A DNA stretch of 64,000 nt from Chloroflexota bacterium (GTDB lineage Bacteria; Chloroflexota; Anaerolineae; Caldilineales; Caldilineaceae), in the NCBI GenBank assembly GCA_016861025.1, contig BOKO01000003.1:128001-192000 (forward strand), read 5' to 3'. Below are positions 1-10,902 of the stretch, piece by piece. Numbering within the stretch: the stretch's first letter is position 1; each line of letters begins with the position of its first letter. A program made the translations under genes and the position numbers. Under the pieces are notes generated by a model. The model had not been told where the DNA came from. It saw only the letters and a program-made list of their open reading frames with translations, and did not search any database.

Positions 1-1051
1 CCACGGCAATCGTCTGCTCCAACCGCAGCCCCTCCGCCGCCGCGATCTCGCGCAGCAGCGCAGCCTTGCGCGGCCCGTCGATGATCTCGCCCACCACCCG
101 CCCTGTCAACCGGCCATCGACGATCTCCAGCCGGTTGGCGTGCATATAGTCGAAGCCAAGCTGGTCTTGCAGCCGTCTGCCAAAGTAGTCGAAGCCGCCG
201 GAAATGATGCCGATCTTGTAGCCGAGACGTTTGAGCGTGCTCGTCACCAGCTCGGCGCCGTCGGTGAGACGGACGCGCGCCGCCACGGTCGCCAATGTCT
301 CCTCCGGCAGCCCGGCAAGCAGCGCCACGCGCCGCGTCAGGCTCTGGCGAAAGTCGAGTTCGCCGCGCATCGCCGCCGCCGTGATCGCCGCCACCGCCTC
401 GCCGACGCCAGCTTCCTTTGCCAGCTCGTCGATCACCTCAGCCTGGATCAGCGTTGAATCCATGTCAAAGACAACCAGCCGACGGTTGCGCCGGTAGATG
501 TCGTCTACATGAAATGAAATATCAACGCCGATCTCCATCGAAATTTGCAAAAGCTGTCCGCGCATGGCGGCTTCGTCGGCAAGGCGACCGCTGGCAGTCA
601 TCTGTACGCACGCTTTGGGTGCATGCGCCGGGTTGACCAGCGACGGCCGTCCGGTCAGCCGCGTGATCACGTCGATGTTGAGCTGGTTGGCGGCGCAGAC
701 TGCGGCGACGCGCGAAATCTGCGCCGCGCTCAATTTGCGCCCCAGCAGCGTGATGATGTGGCGCGACTTGCCCTGCTCGTCGACCCAATGTTCATAGTCC
801 GCCAGCGTGGTCGGACGGAAGCGCACCTCGACGCCCAACTCGTGACCCGTGAAGAGCAGGTCTTTGAGCACGGGCGAGGAGTGCTGCGCATCGGGAATCT
901 CGACGAGCAAGCCGAGCGAGATGTAGTCGTGGATGACCGCCTGACCGATGTCGAGCACGTTGACGCCGTGCTCCGCCAGCACACCGGTGATGCGGGCGAC
1001 CAGGCCCGTGCGATCTTTGCCGGTGACATTGACAAGGATAATTTCTGACAT
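1..1051 (-). CDS. serB: Phosphoserine phosphatase SerB (3' end outside window)
   Basis: Cytoplasmic HAD phosphatase for the last step of serine synthesis (phosphoserine to serine). The start is the ATG at 1051, and 350 codons run open to the left edge, so the C-terminus lies outside the window. Residues 1-180 look like two ACT-type regulatory segments (opening MSEIILVNVTGKDRTG). They are followed by HAD motif I DMDSTL (nucleophile D196, acid/base D198) and, around residue 275, the SGGFDYF motif typical of SerB. The ACT-ACT-HAD order matches the long SerB type, usually around 400 residues, so roughly 50 residues should be missing. The next gene on the same strand (VCBS protein) stops 86 bp upstream. 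The frame was read directly from the sequence. Confidence 0.93.
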   Translation of the reverse strand, partial: MSEIILVNVTGKDRTGLVARITGVLAEHGVNVLDIGQAVIHDYISLGLLVEIPDAQHSSPVLKDLLFTGHELGVEVRFRPTTLADYEHWVDEQGKSRHIITLLGRKLSAAQISRVAAVCAANQLNIDVITRLTGRPSLVNPAHAPKACVQMTASGRLADEAAMRGQLLQISMEIGVDISFHVDDIYRRNRRLVVFDMDSTLIQAEVIDELAKEAGVGEAVAAITAAAMRGELDFRQSLTRRVALLAGLPEETLATVAARVRLTDGAELVTSTLKRLGYKIGIISGGFDYFGRRLQDQLGFDYMHANRLEIVDGRLTGRVVGEIIDGPRKAALLREIAAAEGLRLEQTIAV

Positions 1052-1061
1052 GCTATCTCTC

Positions 1062-1132
1062 GTATTGCGTGTTCCGTGTTGCGTCGTCCGCGTGACACAA
1101 AGCACGAAACACGTTTCACGCAACACGTATCA
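1062..1132. repeat. Imperfect inverted repeat of GTGTTGCGT units
   Basis: The 86-bp gap between serB and the VCBS gene contains alternating TGCGTGTTCCGTGTTGCGT-like units on the left and their complement (ACGCAACACG) on the right, so the transcript could fold. It resembles in layout, though not in sequence, the GGAGATT repeat elements found elsewhere in the window. Function unknown. Confidence 0.5.
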
Positions 1133-1137
1133 TTTGT

Positions 1138-2853
<1,716 letters not shown>

Positions 2854-2906
2854 TTTACCACGATCATGTTTCTAAAAAAGCGTTGCGCCGGGGGCGGTGA
2901 TTTGTT

Positions 2907-3368
2907 TCAACCCAACGCCGCCAGCGCCGATTCGACGCTCACTTCCGGCTTGACCTTAACCTGCGCCTCGATGATGCGGCCCTCCTCATCGATGACAAAG
3001 TGGCTGCGCTCGATGCCCATGTACTTCTTACCGTACATGCTCTTTTCGACCCATACCCCATATGCTTCGGCGATGGCGTGATCCTCGTCGACGAGCAGGG
3101 TGAAGGGCAGGTTGAATTTGGTCTTGAATTTCTGGTGCGATTTTGCACTGTCGGGGCTGACGCCGAGCACGACGGCGTTTTTCTCTTCGATCACCGGGTA
3201 GTTGTCGCGAAAACCACATGCCTGCGTTGTGCAGCCGGGCGTGTCATCTTTTGGATAAAAATAGAGGATGACGCGCTTGCCACGAAAATCGCTCAAGGAA
3301 ACGGTCTCGCCACCGTCGGTTACAGCGGTGAAATCTGGCGCGCTGTCGCCAACCTGTAATGTGCTCAT
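2907..3368 (-). CDS. bcp: Thioredoxin-dependent peroxiredoxin, Bcp/PrxQ type
   Basis: Reduces hydrogen peroxide and organic peroxides using thioredoxin; cytoplasmic. The 153-aa protein has the PrxQ fold signature: APDF near the N-terminus, then YFYPKDDTPGCTTQAC with the peroxidatic Cys46 and resolving Cys51 separated by four residues, the atypical 2-Cys arrangement of PrxQ. Length matches the family (about 155 aa). Two adjacent ATGs exist (3371 and 3368); the second is better spaced from an upstream GGAG. It stands alone, divergent from the subtilase gene at 3487. Confidence 0.95.
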   Translation of the reverse strand: MSTLQVGDSAPDFTAVTDGGETVSLSDFRGKRVILYFYPKDDTPGCTTQACGFRDNYPVIEEKNAVVLGVSPDSAKSHQKFKTKFNLPFTLLVDEDHAIAEAYGVWVEKSMYGKKYMGIERSHFVIDEEGRIIEAQVKVKPEVSVESALAALG

Positions 3369-3486
3369 CATTCTTTCTCCACACTCTTATGATATGCTTT
3401 CAAGCAACGAACAAAAGTGACTGTACTATATGCGAATGGGTGACCTGTTCGTCAGCAACATGGCTCTCATTCTGGAGCGACAGACC

Positions 3487-5394
3487 ATGACAAAGATCGA
3501 AGGGATCGTGCGGCGTTGGTGGGCGGCGGCAGTCGTTGCGCTCATGCTGGCTGTGACGCCGTGTGTTGCGCTGGCGCAGAGCGTCGATCCTTCGACGGCG
3601 GCGCAGGCGAAGATCGCACAGTCGCTGGCGAACGAGCTGAGTGCAGCGCAAGACCCCATCTCATTTCTCGTCATTTTGGACGAGCAGCTTGATCTACAAA
3701 CGGTGGTTTCCACCGCCAGCGCCGACGATGCACTGGAGCGACGCAAAGCGCTCTATGCTGCGCTCACTGCGCACGCTCAACAGACGCAGGCGCCGCTGCG
3801 CGCCTGGCTCGACGCGCGCGGCATTCCCTACACCGCGCACTATCTTGTGAATATGCTCGAGGTGCGCGGCGACCTGGCGTTGGCGCAACAATTGGCGCAG
3901 CGCCCGGAGGTGGAGCGGCTGGCGCGCAACCCAACGGTGCGCGGTCTCGATGTGATCGACGCCAGCCGCCCGGTCTGGTTGACGCGTGTATCGCTGCCAC
4001 TCCGTTCGACCAACATTACATTGCCGTGGGGGCTGAGCTACACCCATGCTGACGATGTGTGGGCGCTGGGCTTTCGCGGACAGGGCATTGTCGTCGCCGG
4101 TCAGGACACAGGCGTGGTCTGGGAGCATCCGGCGCTGAAGCCAGCCTATCGCGGCTGGAACGCGGCGGCGATGACTGTCACCCACCCCTACAACTGGTTC
4201 GACGCCTGGGGACGCGACCCGATCGACGACAGCGAATGTCCACAGGATGCGCAGATTCCTTGCGACGACAATATCGGCAGCTATCACGGCACGCACACGC
4301 TTGGCACGATGGTTGGCGACGCCACACCGATGGGCGACACGGTGATCGGCATGGCGCCCGACGCTGCGTGGATCGCCTGCCGCAACATGCGCGACGGCTT
4401 TGGCACGCCGTCCAGCTACACGGCGTGCTTTGAATTCTTCTTCGCCCCTTTTCCTCAAGGCGGCGACAAAATGACCGACGGCCGCCCCGAGCTGGCGCCG
4501 CACGTTATCAACAACTCGTGGAGTTGCCCACCTGTCGAAGGCTGCGATGTCAACAGCCTGCGCAATGTAGTGGAGACGATGCGCGCTGCGGGCATCTACG
4601 TGGCAGCGTCGGCTGGCAACAGCGGGCCTTCCTGTTCTTCCGTCAACACCCCGATCGGGATGCACGACGCCGTGACCAGCGTTGGCGCACACAACAACAG
4701 CGGCGTGATCGCCGGCTTCAGCAGTCGCGGCCCCGTGACCATCGACGGCAGCGGTCGGCTGAAGCCCGACCTGAGCGCACCAGGCGTCAGTGTGCGGTCG
4801 GCGGGTCTCACCTTCAACGGCCAACCGACCGTCAACCTTTCGCTCAGCGGCACGAGTATGGCGTCGCCGCACGTGGCCGGCGCAGTGGCGCTGCTGTGGT
4901 CGGCAACACCGGAATTGATAGGAGATGTGGATTTAACCGAGCAGATTTTACTCAAGAGCTCGACCCCGATTTCTGCCAGCAACTGTAGCAATGTTTCGCA
5001 ATCACCAAATCCGGTCTATGGATATGGCAACTTGAATATTCTTGCCGCTGTAGAGATGGCAAATGCGCCGGTGACGTTAACTGTCTCTTTGCAGAATGCT
5101 GGTCATCCTATGGTTGATGCGCTCGTCATGCTTACAGACATAAGGACAGGTTTTCAATATCAGCAAAGAACCGACGAAAATGGCAGCGTACGGTGGGGGC
5201 GCGCTGCGGATAACCGGGACAGTGCAGTCCATACAGATGCGGCGCCTCCGTTGCTCTTCACAGGTGATTATGACTTGAATCTGATTGTTGGAGATAGAAT
5301 TCTGCCAATAGGTGAAATATCCCTAGCAAAGGGTGAAAGCCTGACGCTAGAAAAGGCAATTACATGGTTATGGTTTCCACTGATCGTCAACTAA
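3487..5394 (+). CDS. Secreted subtilisin-family (S8) serine protease with C-terminal extension
   Basis: Exported peptidase of 635 aa. The ATG at 3487 is chosen because GGAG lies 9 nt upstream and a signal peptide follows directly (RRWWAAAVVALMLAVTP... ALAQ). An inhibitor I9-like propeptide precedes the catalytic domain. The triad is visible: Asp207 (GQDTGVV), His267 (SYHGTHTLG) and Ser457 (SGTSMASPHVAG), numbered from this start. The last ~100 residues form an Ig-like or carboxypeptidase-regulatory-like segment and end with FPLIVN. From about 4,910 onward the DNA is visibly more AT-rich than the catalytic part. The 3' end overlaps the following lipase gene by 31 nt, so the two are probably co-translated. 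Confidence 0.92.
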   Translation: MTKIEGIVRRWWAAAVVALMLAVTPCVALAQSVDPSTAAQAKIAQSLANELSAAQDPISFLVILDEQLDLQTVVSTASADDALERRKALYAALTAHAQQTQAPLRAWLDARGIPYTAHYLVNMLEVRGDLALAQQLAQRPEVERLARNPTVRGLDVIDASRPVWLTRVSLPLRSTNITLPWGLSYTHADDVWALGFRGQGIVVAGQDTGVVWEHPALKPAYRGWNAAAMTVTHPYNWFDAWGRDPIDDSECPQDAQIPCDDNIGSYHGTHTLGTMVGDATPMGDTVIGMAPDAAWIACRNMRDGFGTPSSYTACFEFFFAPFPQGGDKMTDGRPELAPHVINNSWSCPPVEGCDVNSLRNVVETMRAAGIYVAASAGNSGPSCSSVNTPIGMHDAVTSVGAHNNSGVIAGFSSRGPVTIDGSGRLKPDLSAPGVSVRSAGLTFNGQPTVNLSLSGTSMASPHVAGAVALLWSATPELIGDVDLTEQILLKSSTPISASNCSNVSQSPNPVYGYGNLNILAAVEMANAPVTLTVSLQNAGHPMVDALVMLTDIRTGFQYQQRTDENGSVRWGRAADNRDSAVHTDAAPPLLFTGDYDLNLIVGDRILPIGEISLAKGESLTLEKAITWLWFPLIVN

Positions 5395-5990
5395 CCAATA
5401 CAAAGCGCAACAATACGCCGGTCATTTTGATCCCCGGCTGGCTCGACATCGAAAGCAAAATGGACGCATTGTCCGACTATTTGCGCGGCAAAGGCTTCAC
5501 CACAGAGATCGTCTCGCCGCAGCCAAGCGATGGCTCGGTGCCGATCGAGACACTGGCGACGCAGGCGCTCGCCGAGATCGACCGCAGAATTGGTTCCGGT
5601 GCACGCTTCGATTACATTGGTTTCAGCATGGGTGGGATCATTGGGCGCACGATTCTGCACTGGCTGGGGGGCAAAGAACGCATCCGCCGTTTTGTGACGA
5701 TCTCGACGCCCCATCGCGGCGTGGTGGTGGCGCAGCTTACCTGGCAGCCGGCGCTGCGCCAGATGCAGATGGGCGGCCCCTTTATCGAGTCGCTCAACGC
5801 ACATCTCGACGACTTTGCTAACATCCCTTTTTTGTCGATCTGGACGCCGCTCGACCTGACAGTGCTGCCGCCGGACAGCTCCGTCATAGCAGCGGCGGAG
5901 TCGTTGAAAATTGTCAGCCCGGCGCACGCACTGATGGTCTATGATCCGCGCGTGCAGAATGCCGTCGCCCAGTTTCTGGGTAAGACGTAG
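5364..5990 (+). CDS. Lipase/PGAP1-like alpha/beta hydrolase
   Basis: A 208-aa alpha/beta hydrolase without an evident signal peptide. It opens with the strand VILIPGWLD (oxyanion-hole region), has the nucleophile elbow GFSMGG (serine nucleophile) and a later STPHRG motif as in triacylglycerol lipase / PGAP1-like esterases. A late Asp (WTPLDLTVLPP) and a His (SPAHALM) are candidate triad members. Its ATG (5364, alternative 5370) lies inside the end of the subtilase gene, giving a 31-nt overlap and suggesting translational coupling. Substrate unknown. Confidence 0.78.
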   Translation: MVMVSTDRQLTNTKRNNTPVILIPGWLDIESKMDALSDYLRGKGFTTEIVSPQPSDGSVPIETLATQALAEIDRRIGSGARFDYIGFSMGGIIGRTILHWLGGKERIRRFVTISTPHRGVVVAQLTWQPALRQMQMGGPFIESLNAHLDDFANIPFLSIWTPLDLTVLPPDSSVIAAAESLKIVSPAHALMVYDPRVQNAVAQFLGKT

Positions 5991-6002
5991 CCCACGTAGC
6001 TA

Positions 6003-7139
6003 TCAAACGGCCGTAGCCTCGACAACAGACGACTCGAGCGAGTGATCCTCGACAGCGAACGCCTCGATGCTGGATTGGCGTCCCTTCAACTGACGCAGCC
6101 CCCACGATTGAAATTCGATGTCTTTCCACTCTGGCAAAGTTCTATCTAGCCGCTGGTAAGTGTCCGCTGAAATCAACACTTGACCAGGCTCGCATGCCTC
6201 CTCCAGGCGTTTGGCGAGATTGACGGCGTCGCCGATTGCGGTGTAGTTCATCAACACTGCTGCGCCGATATTGCCGACAATCGCCTCGCCGGTGTGAATC
6301 CCGATGCGCACGGAAAGGCGATGTGTACGGCTTTGGTTGCGCCGGTGGATTTCGCGGCGCATGGCGACGGCGCTGAGCACAGCTCGCTGTGCGTGATCGA
6401 CATAGGTTGTCGGCGCGTTGAAGATCGCCATGAAGCCATCACCCATGATCTTGTCCATGAAACCGCCATGTTCGATGACGATATTGGGCAAAAAGGCGAA
6501 GTATTCGTTGAGAATCTGGACAACATCGTCAGGTGGCAGACGCTCCGAGAGGGGCGTGAAATCGGCGAAATCAAGAAAAAGCGTCGTGACCACCTCGCGT
6601 ACTCCGCCCAACTGCGGCGGCATCGGGCTGTTGAGCAGAGTTTCGATCAGCGGCTTTGCCATGTATTGACGAAAGCGCTGATTGGCGGCGATCAACTCGG
6701 CTTGCAGGTTAGCGTTGCGACGGCGCAACCGCACCTTGTCCATCACTTGACGAATGCTGAGACGAATCGTTTTCAGACGAAACGGTTTGTTGACGTAATC
6801 GTCGGCGCCACCCAGCATCGACCTGACCGCCAGTTGCTCCGAAGTCAGGGCGCTGACCATGATGACGCCGCACAGCTTGTCACGCTGGCGTAGGGCGTTG
6901 AGCACCTCCAGCCCATCCATTTTGGGGATCACGACGTCCAACAGCACAAGGTCGGGATGCACGGCGTCGAACACCTGCACAGCTTGCTCTCCATCGGTTG
7001 CCTCGTAGAGATCATGGCCGTCCGCCTGGAGCAGGCGACGCACCAGTTGGAGCGTAGCGGGTTCGTCATCGACCAACAGGATCTTCAGCGGTTGCGAACC
7101 AGTGAGCTTTGGTGAATCCAACAAACCATCGAACGACAT
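6003..7139 (-). CDS. Receiver domain-class III adenylate cyclase fusion
   Basis: A two-component output protein that probably makes cAMP when phosphorylated. Residues 18-135 are a receiver domain with acidic pair D24/D25, phospho-acceptor D68 (LVLLDVVIP) and K118 (NKPF). After a short coiled linker, residues 185-365 are a class III nucleotide cyclase. Metal-binding Asp190 (FLDFADFT) and Asp234 (IMGDGF), purine-recognising Lys230 and Thr300 (NYTAIGD), and transition-state Asn307/Arg311 (VNLAKR) are all present. The Lys/Thr pair suggests ATP as substrate (class IIIb). No kinase is adjacent. The gene is divergent from the GAF protein at 7223 and converges on the lipase-like gene. Confidence 0.9.
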   Translation of the reverse strand: MSFDGLLDSPKLTGSQPLKILLVDDEPATLQLVRRLLQADGHDLYEATDGEQAVQVFDAVHPDLVLLDVVIPKMDGLEVLNALRQRDKLCGVIMVSALTSEQLAVRSMLGGADDYVNKPFRLKTIRLSIRQVMDKVRLRRRNANLQAELIAANQRFRQYMAKPLIETLLNSPMPPQLGGVREVVTTLFLDFADFTPLSERLPPDDVVQILNEYFAFLPNIVIEHGGFMDKIMGDGFMAIFNAPTTYVDHAQRAVLSAVAMRREIHRRNQSRTHRLSVRIGIHTGEAIVGNIGAAVLMNYTAIGDAVNLAKRLEEACEPGQVLISADTYQRLDRTLPEWKDIEFQSWGLRQLKGRQSSIEAFAVEDHSLESSVVEATAV

Positions 7140-7222
7140 ACGCCCCTTCTTCCAACAGTTTACAACTCTGCTCGATTGTAATACGATTATAGTACATTAC
7201 CTGCAAATATAGTTAGGGGGCT

Positions 7223-8482
7223 TTGTTGACTACTTCCAGCGGTGTCTCACTGGCAGGTTTGATTGCAGAACAGCTTGCGCAGATCGAATCTGCTCTGGAT
7301 GCAGCAGCTGCGTTGTTCAAGAATAGATTCGATGAAGGCGCCTCCCCTTTTGAATTTGCCAACGGGTCTGTCAATGATCGCGCCCTTCCGGTCGACTATG
7401 CGGGCATTGCCGAGAGCGTGCACGCGCTGCAGCGACAGGTCGATCGCCTGTTGTTTCTGAATCAGTGCACACTGTTGTTTGGTTCGCCGCTTTCCCTCTC
7501 CGATGTTGTTACACAGCTGATGGATGCGCTGTGGCAGCGTCACCAGCTCGCTTTCGCCGGGCTTGTCTTGGGCGAGTCAGAATTGGGTCCCTATTTCTAC
7601 TACGATCTGCGCGGTGTGCTCGACGCACGGCGCTATCTTTATAAACAGTGCCCTCTGCCCCTGTGGGGCGAGCTGGCGCGCGCACTGGTGCGTCGCCTTG
7701 ACCCAGAAGAACCTGATTATCTCTTGATCTCGCATATAGATCAAGCAAAGCGCCCCACGCCAGAAGAGTTTCCGTGGATGCCGCGCACCGGCTCTTTGAT
7801 GATCATACCTTTGCGTAAGGAGGCGGTTGCAGTTGGCGCGCTCATTCTGGGCAGTTCAAGACCGGAGAATTTTCTCGACATCGAGTTGCGCATGGAGCTG
7901 GTGGAGTTCGCCATCGTCGCCGCCCATGCAATCATCAGCGCCGAGGCGCAGGAGGAAATCCAGGCGCGCACCGGACAGTTGGCTGGTCTGCAATTGTTTA
8001 CACGTTCGCTTGCTGCAACGACATCCACGAATCGGCTGATAGGGACTATTGTCAGCGGCGTTGCTGAGCTGATGGACGCCTCAAGCACGCTTATGGCATT
8101 TCATCTTGACCTGACCAATGCAAAGCTGAGAGAGCTTCTGCTGGCTGCACCGGGCGCCTACAGCAACCAACAACTGGTAGGGGTCGCTGCCAACGACGAT
8201 GCATCGATCTTGTTGGCGAAGCTTCATCGCATCTTGCAATGGACGATCGATGCGGCGCAATCGCTCTTTCTTGACCCTTCACAGCCGCTCGAATCGCCGG
8301 AAAATCTCTACTACAACGAGAGCGGCAGAGCGATGTTAGCGCCGATCATTGTTGGCGAGAACTCACTGGGGGCGCTGTATGTCGAGGCGGCCCCCACCAG
8401 GTCGGGATACGATGAAGAGGACATGGTCGTCTTGCGCACTGCGATAAACACAATTGCTATTCTTTTGAAGCAAATTAGCTGA
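7223..8482 (+). CDS. Tandem GAF-domain protein
   Basis: A 419-aa cytoplasmic protein. The start is probably a TTG (7223, or the next TTG at 7226), placed 3-6 nt after AGGGGG. Two segments of about 150 residues (about 95-235 and 265-415) have the look of GAF domains, each with a strand pattern ending in phrases such as LGALYVEAA. No HisKA, GGDEF or DNA-binding output domain is visible, so it is a sensor or partner protein rather than an enzyme. It is divergently arranged with the receiver-cyclase gene across 83 bp, which suggests, but does not show, a joint signalling role. Confidence 0.65.
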   Translation: MLTTSSGVSLAGLIAEQLAQIESALDAAAALFKNRFDEGASPFEFANGSVNDRALPVDYAGIAESVHALQRQVDRLLFLNQCTLLFGSPLSLSDVVTQLMDALWQRHQLAFAGLVLGESELGPYFYYDLRGVLDARRYLYKQCPLPLWGELARALVRRLDPEEPDYLLISHIDQAKRPTPEEFPWMPRTGSLMIIPLRKEAVAVGALILGSSRPENFLDIELRMELVEFAIVAAHAIISAEAQEEIQARTGQLAGLQLFTRSLAATTSTNRLIGTIVSGVAELMDASSTLMAFHLDLTNAKLRELLLAAPGAYSNQQLVGVAANDDASILLAKLHRILQWTIDAAQSLFLDPSQPLESPENLYYNESGRAMLAPIIVGENSLGALYVEAAPTRSGYDEEDMVVLRTAINTIAILLKQIS

Positions 8483-8555
8483 GACGCCGACGCCCCTTCA
8501 GCCACTATGACCGACAACCCTTCCGTATTCACTGTTCTCCAGGATCACCGCCAGG

Positions 8556-9326
8556 TCATTCATGCACGATGACGAGCGTACCCGGGTTGCTGCTCGTGCT
8601 TCTAAACCACGTTGTCTTTCCATCCCAGACAGGCCCCGCCCAATCGAAGAGCCATTTGGCGTCGGCATTGGTCATGTTGATGCATCCGCGGCTTTTCGGT
8701 TTCCCGAAATCGCTGTGCCAGTAGGTGCCGTGAAACGCATACTCCGAGTAGAAATACTGCACCCATTGCACGTTGGGCAAATAATAGTAATATGCGCCGC
8801 TCCCGCCCGACATTGTCTGCGCCCGCACTTTGGTGCGAATGCGAAATACGCCTTGAACTGTAGGTGTGCGCGGCAGACCTGACGAGATCACAAAGCCGCG
8901 AATTGCCCGCCCGTTCTCGTATACGATTGTGACCTGCTCGCTGAGATCAACGCGTATCCAGCGATCTTCGTCCGGCATTTCGATCGGAGTCAGGCGGGCA
9001 AGGTCTTCAGTTGTAGGAATAAACGCCGTGGTGCGATTCTCGATGTCGCTCATCGGCGCACGCTTGATCAGCGGCCCAACCAGCGGCTCAGAAAAAGGCA
9101 ACGGCGGTTTGTCAAGCGGTCGCGGCAGGCTCGCCGTGATCGGCAGAAGCGGCAGCGCAGACGCACGGGAAACGCCGGTCTCGCGCCGCGGCGTCGATGA
9201 TGCGCCGCTCTCGTCAGCATAGGCAGGGATCGCCTCTCCCACACTCGATGAGAGAAGCAACAGGATCGCCAGCCCTCCAAACAGGAACCGACGCATGATC
9301 GCGTGGTGAAAGATTTGTTCGAACAA
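8556..9326 (-). CDS. L,D-transpeptidase (YkuD family), short form
   Basis: Extracytoplasmic cell-wall enzyme predicted to form 3-3 peptidoglycan cross-links or attach proteins to the wall. The 256-aa product has a signal sequence (RRFLFGGLAILLLLSSS), a Pro-rich linker and a C-terminal YkuD domain from about residue 122. The catalytic motif is complete: HGTYWH, then SRGCINM with catalytic Cys215. I keep the TTG start at 9326 because AAAGGA sits 8 nt before it; the in-frame ATG at 9296 has no ribosome binding site but gives a more compact signal peptide. A second L,D-transpeptidase lies immediately upstream on the same strand. Confidence 0.9.
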   Translation of the reverse strand: MFEQIFHHAIMRRFLFGGLAILLLLSSSVGEAIPAYADESGASSTPRRETGVSRASALPLLPITASLPRPLDKPPLPFSEPLVGPLIKRAPMSDIENRTTAFIPTTEDLARLTPIEMPDEDRWIRVDLSEQVTIVYENGRAIRGFVISSGLPRTPTVQGVFRIRTKVRAQTMSGGSGAYYYYLPNVQWVQYFYSEYAFHGTYWHSDFGKPKSRGCINMTNADAKWLFDWAGPVWDGKTTWFRSTSSNPGTLVIVHE

Positions 9327-9444
9327 CTCGCGTTCCTTTCTATGTCTGCGGCGAAGCCGTCGCCAAGATTCTATGGCGCAATCAGCCGCTATTCTATCGC
9401 ATTTCGTCGCAGCGCGCTAACAGTGTCGGAGTTGCTTCATGTCT

Positions 9445-9479
9445 GGTGCAAGGCAAGCGTTCGCAACTTGCCTTGCACC
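9445..9479 (-). terminator. Strong stem-loop after LysM L,D-transpeptidase
   Basis: Perfect 13-bp stem (GGTGCAAGGCAAG with its complement) around a 9-nt loop, starting 11 bp beyond the stop of the LysM transpeptidase. The T-run (CTTTT) lies on the + strand side, so for the minus-strand gene it is a hairpin without a classical U-tract; it may act as a terminator or a 3' stabiliser. Confidence 0.6.
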
Positions 9480-9490
9480 CTTTTAGCAGC

Positions 9491-10588
9491 TCAGTAGCGC
9501 ACGTACACCTCGGTGCCGGGCGCCGCCCAATTGTAGAGCATCTCGGCTTCGTTCGGGCGCATGTTGACGCAGCCGTGGCTCATTGGCGCGCCAAAATTGT
9601 TGTGCCAATAAGCGCCATGAATTGCATACGCGCCATAGAAATACATTACCCATGGCACATTCGGCAGATCGTAACCAGGCCCGGTCATACGCTGCGCCTT
9701 GTACTTCGCACCGATTGTAAAGCGCCCCGTCACTGTCGGCGTGGCAGCGCGACCACTGCTGATCTTGGTGAACATCACTGCGACGTCGCCTTGCCAGGCG
9801 GTCAGCGTCTGATTGGTCAGGTCGATCTCGATCCAGCGTTTGCCGTCGACCGGCGCAGCCACCAGATTGAGCGTTGTCTCTGGCAGCGTGTTGGCGCGCA
9901 CGCGCAGTCGTTGTCCGACCCACACGAAATTCGGATTCGGCAGGCCGTTGGCTGTCAACAGCGCCTGCACTGTCGTCTTATATTTGGCTGCTATACCAGC
10001 CAGCGTGTCGCCTGCCTGTACAACATAAATCTCGTCGGCGACTGCGGGCTTGGGTGCATTGGCGGCGGCAGGAGCAACCGCTTCGACGCGCGCGGTCACG
10101 CGCAACTTTTGCCCGACCCAGATCATGTTGGCGTTAGCGATGCTGTTGAGCCGCATCAAATCGCCGGTGGTCATGCCGTAGGATTTGGCGATCTCGGATA
10201 AGGTCTGTCCGCGCGCCACAATGTGGTAGCCATTGTCGCCCGGCAGCCGATTGCTGGCGGCCGGCGCCAGCGCGTTCGGCGTATACGCACTGCCCGGAAT
10301 CTGAATTTTCTGGCCCACAAAAACCAGATTTGGGTTGATAATGCCGTTGTAGGCGGCTAACTCTTGCATTGTCAGGCCGTAACGGTTGGCGATGAGCGAA
10401 AGATTCTCACCGCCTGATACGACGTGAACTGTCTCCTGTGCATGGGCCGGCTGAACCAGCCAGAGCCACGCCGTCAACGCTGCAAGCACCGCCGCCAGCC
10501 GCACACCGGCGCCCAGCGATTGCAGAAAGCCATGGGGAGTGGACGGGGCGCACGGAGTCCCGTCCGAGTGTCTGTTGGGGTGTCGCAT
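9491..10588 (-). CDS. L,D-transpeptidase with three LysM domains
   Basis: Secreted peptidoglycan-binding transpeptidase of 365 aa. Order: a hydrophobic signal region (about residues 25-45), three LysM modules, then the YkuD catalytic domain. The LysM modules are recognisable by GENLSLIANRYGL, GQTLSEIAKSYGM and GDTLAGIAAKYKT, each ending in a VGQ[KR][IL] strand. The active site shows HGAYWH and SHGCVNM. The ATG at 10588 is preferred over the GTG at 10606 because AGAGAGG precedes it at good spacing. It is adjacent to the smaller YkuD protein, so the two may share wall-remodelling work. A strong hairpin follows its stop codon and tRNA-Leu lies just upstream. Confidence 0.92.
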   Translation of the reverse strand: MRHPNRHSDGTPCAPSTPHGFLQSLGAGVRLAAVLAALTAWLWLVQPAHAQETVHVVSGGENLSLIANRYGLTMQELAAYNGIINPNLVFVGQKIQIPGSAYTPNALAPAASNRLPGDNGYHIVARGQTLSEIAKSYGMTTGDLMRLNSIANANMIWVGQKLRVTARVEAVAPAAANAPKPAVADEIYVVQAGDTLAGIAAKYKTTVQALLTANGLPNPNFVWVGQRLRVRANTLPETTLNLVAAPVDGKRWIEIDLTNQTLTAWQGDVAVMFTKISSGRAATPTVTGRFTIGAKYKAQRMTGPGYDLPNVPWVMYFYGAYAIHGAYWHNNFGAPMSHGCVNMRPNEAEMLYNWAAPGTEVYVRY

Positions 10589-10625
10589 TGCATCCTCTCT
10601 GTTCACTCATCTGGCCCTCCCCCAG

Positions 10626-10707
<82 letters not shown>

Positions 10708-10902
10708 GCACGATTCGGTGTACTGTACATAGATTGCACCCAAATTAGGGCGAAAACCGAATCATCACTATCATATTCGCAGTGACGCTTATTGTCAACC
10801 ATTTTTATTACATCAAATACATTATTTTCCCAGTAAGATTGCAGACGAATGGCGGCTTGTGACGCATCATCGTCCAGGTGAAGTTTTGATAAGGGCAGCA
10901 TC

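Noticed and set aside
3430..3486. Upstream start at 3430 for the subtilase
   Set aside because: It gives a 19-residue leader before the signal peptide and lacks a ribosome binding site; GGAG precedes ATG 3487.
9445..9479. Rho-independent terminator for a + strand gene
   Set aside because: A T-run lies on the + side, but no + strand gene ends nearby; the hairpin sits just after a minus-strand stop, so it was assigned there.
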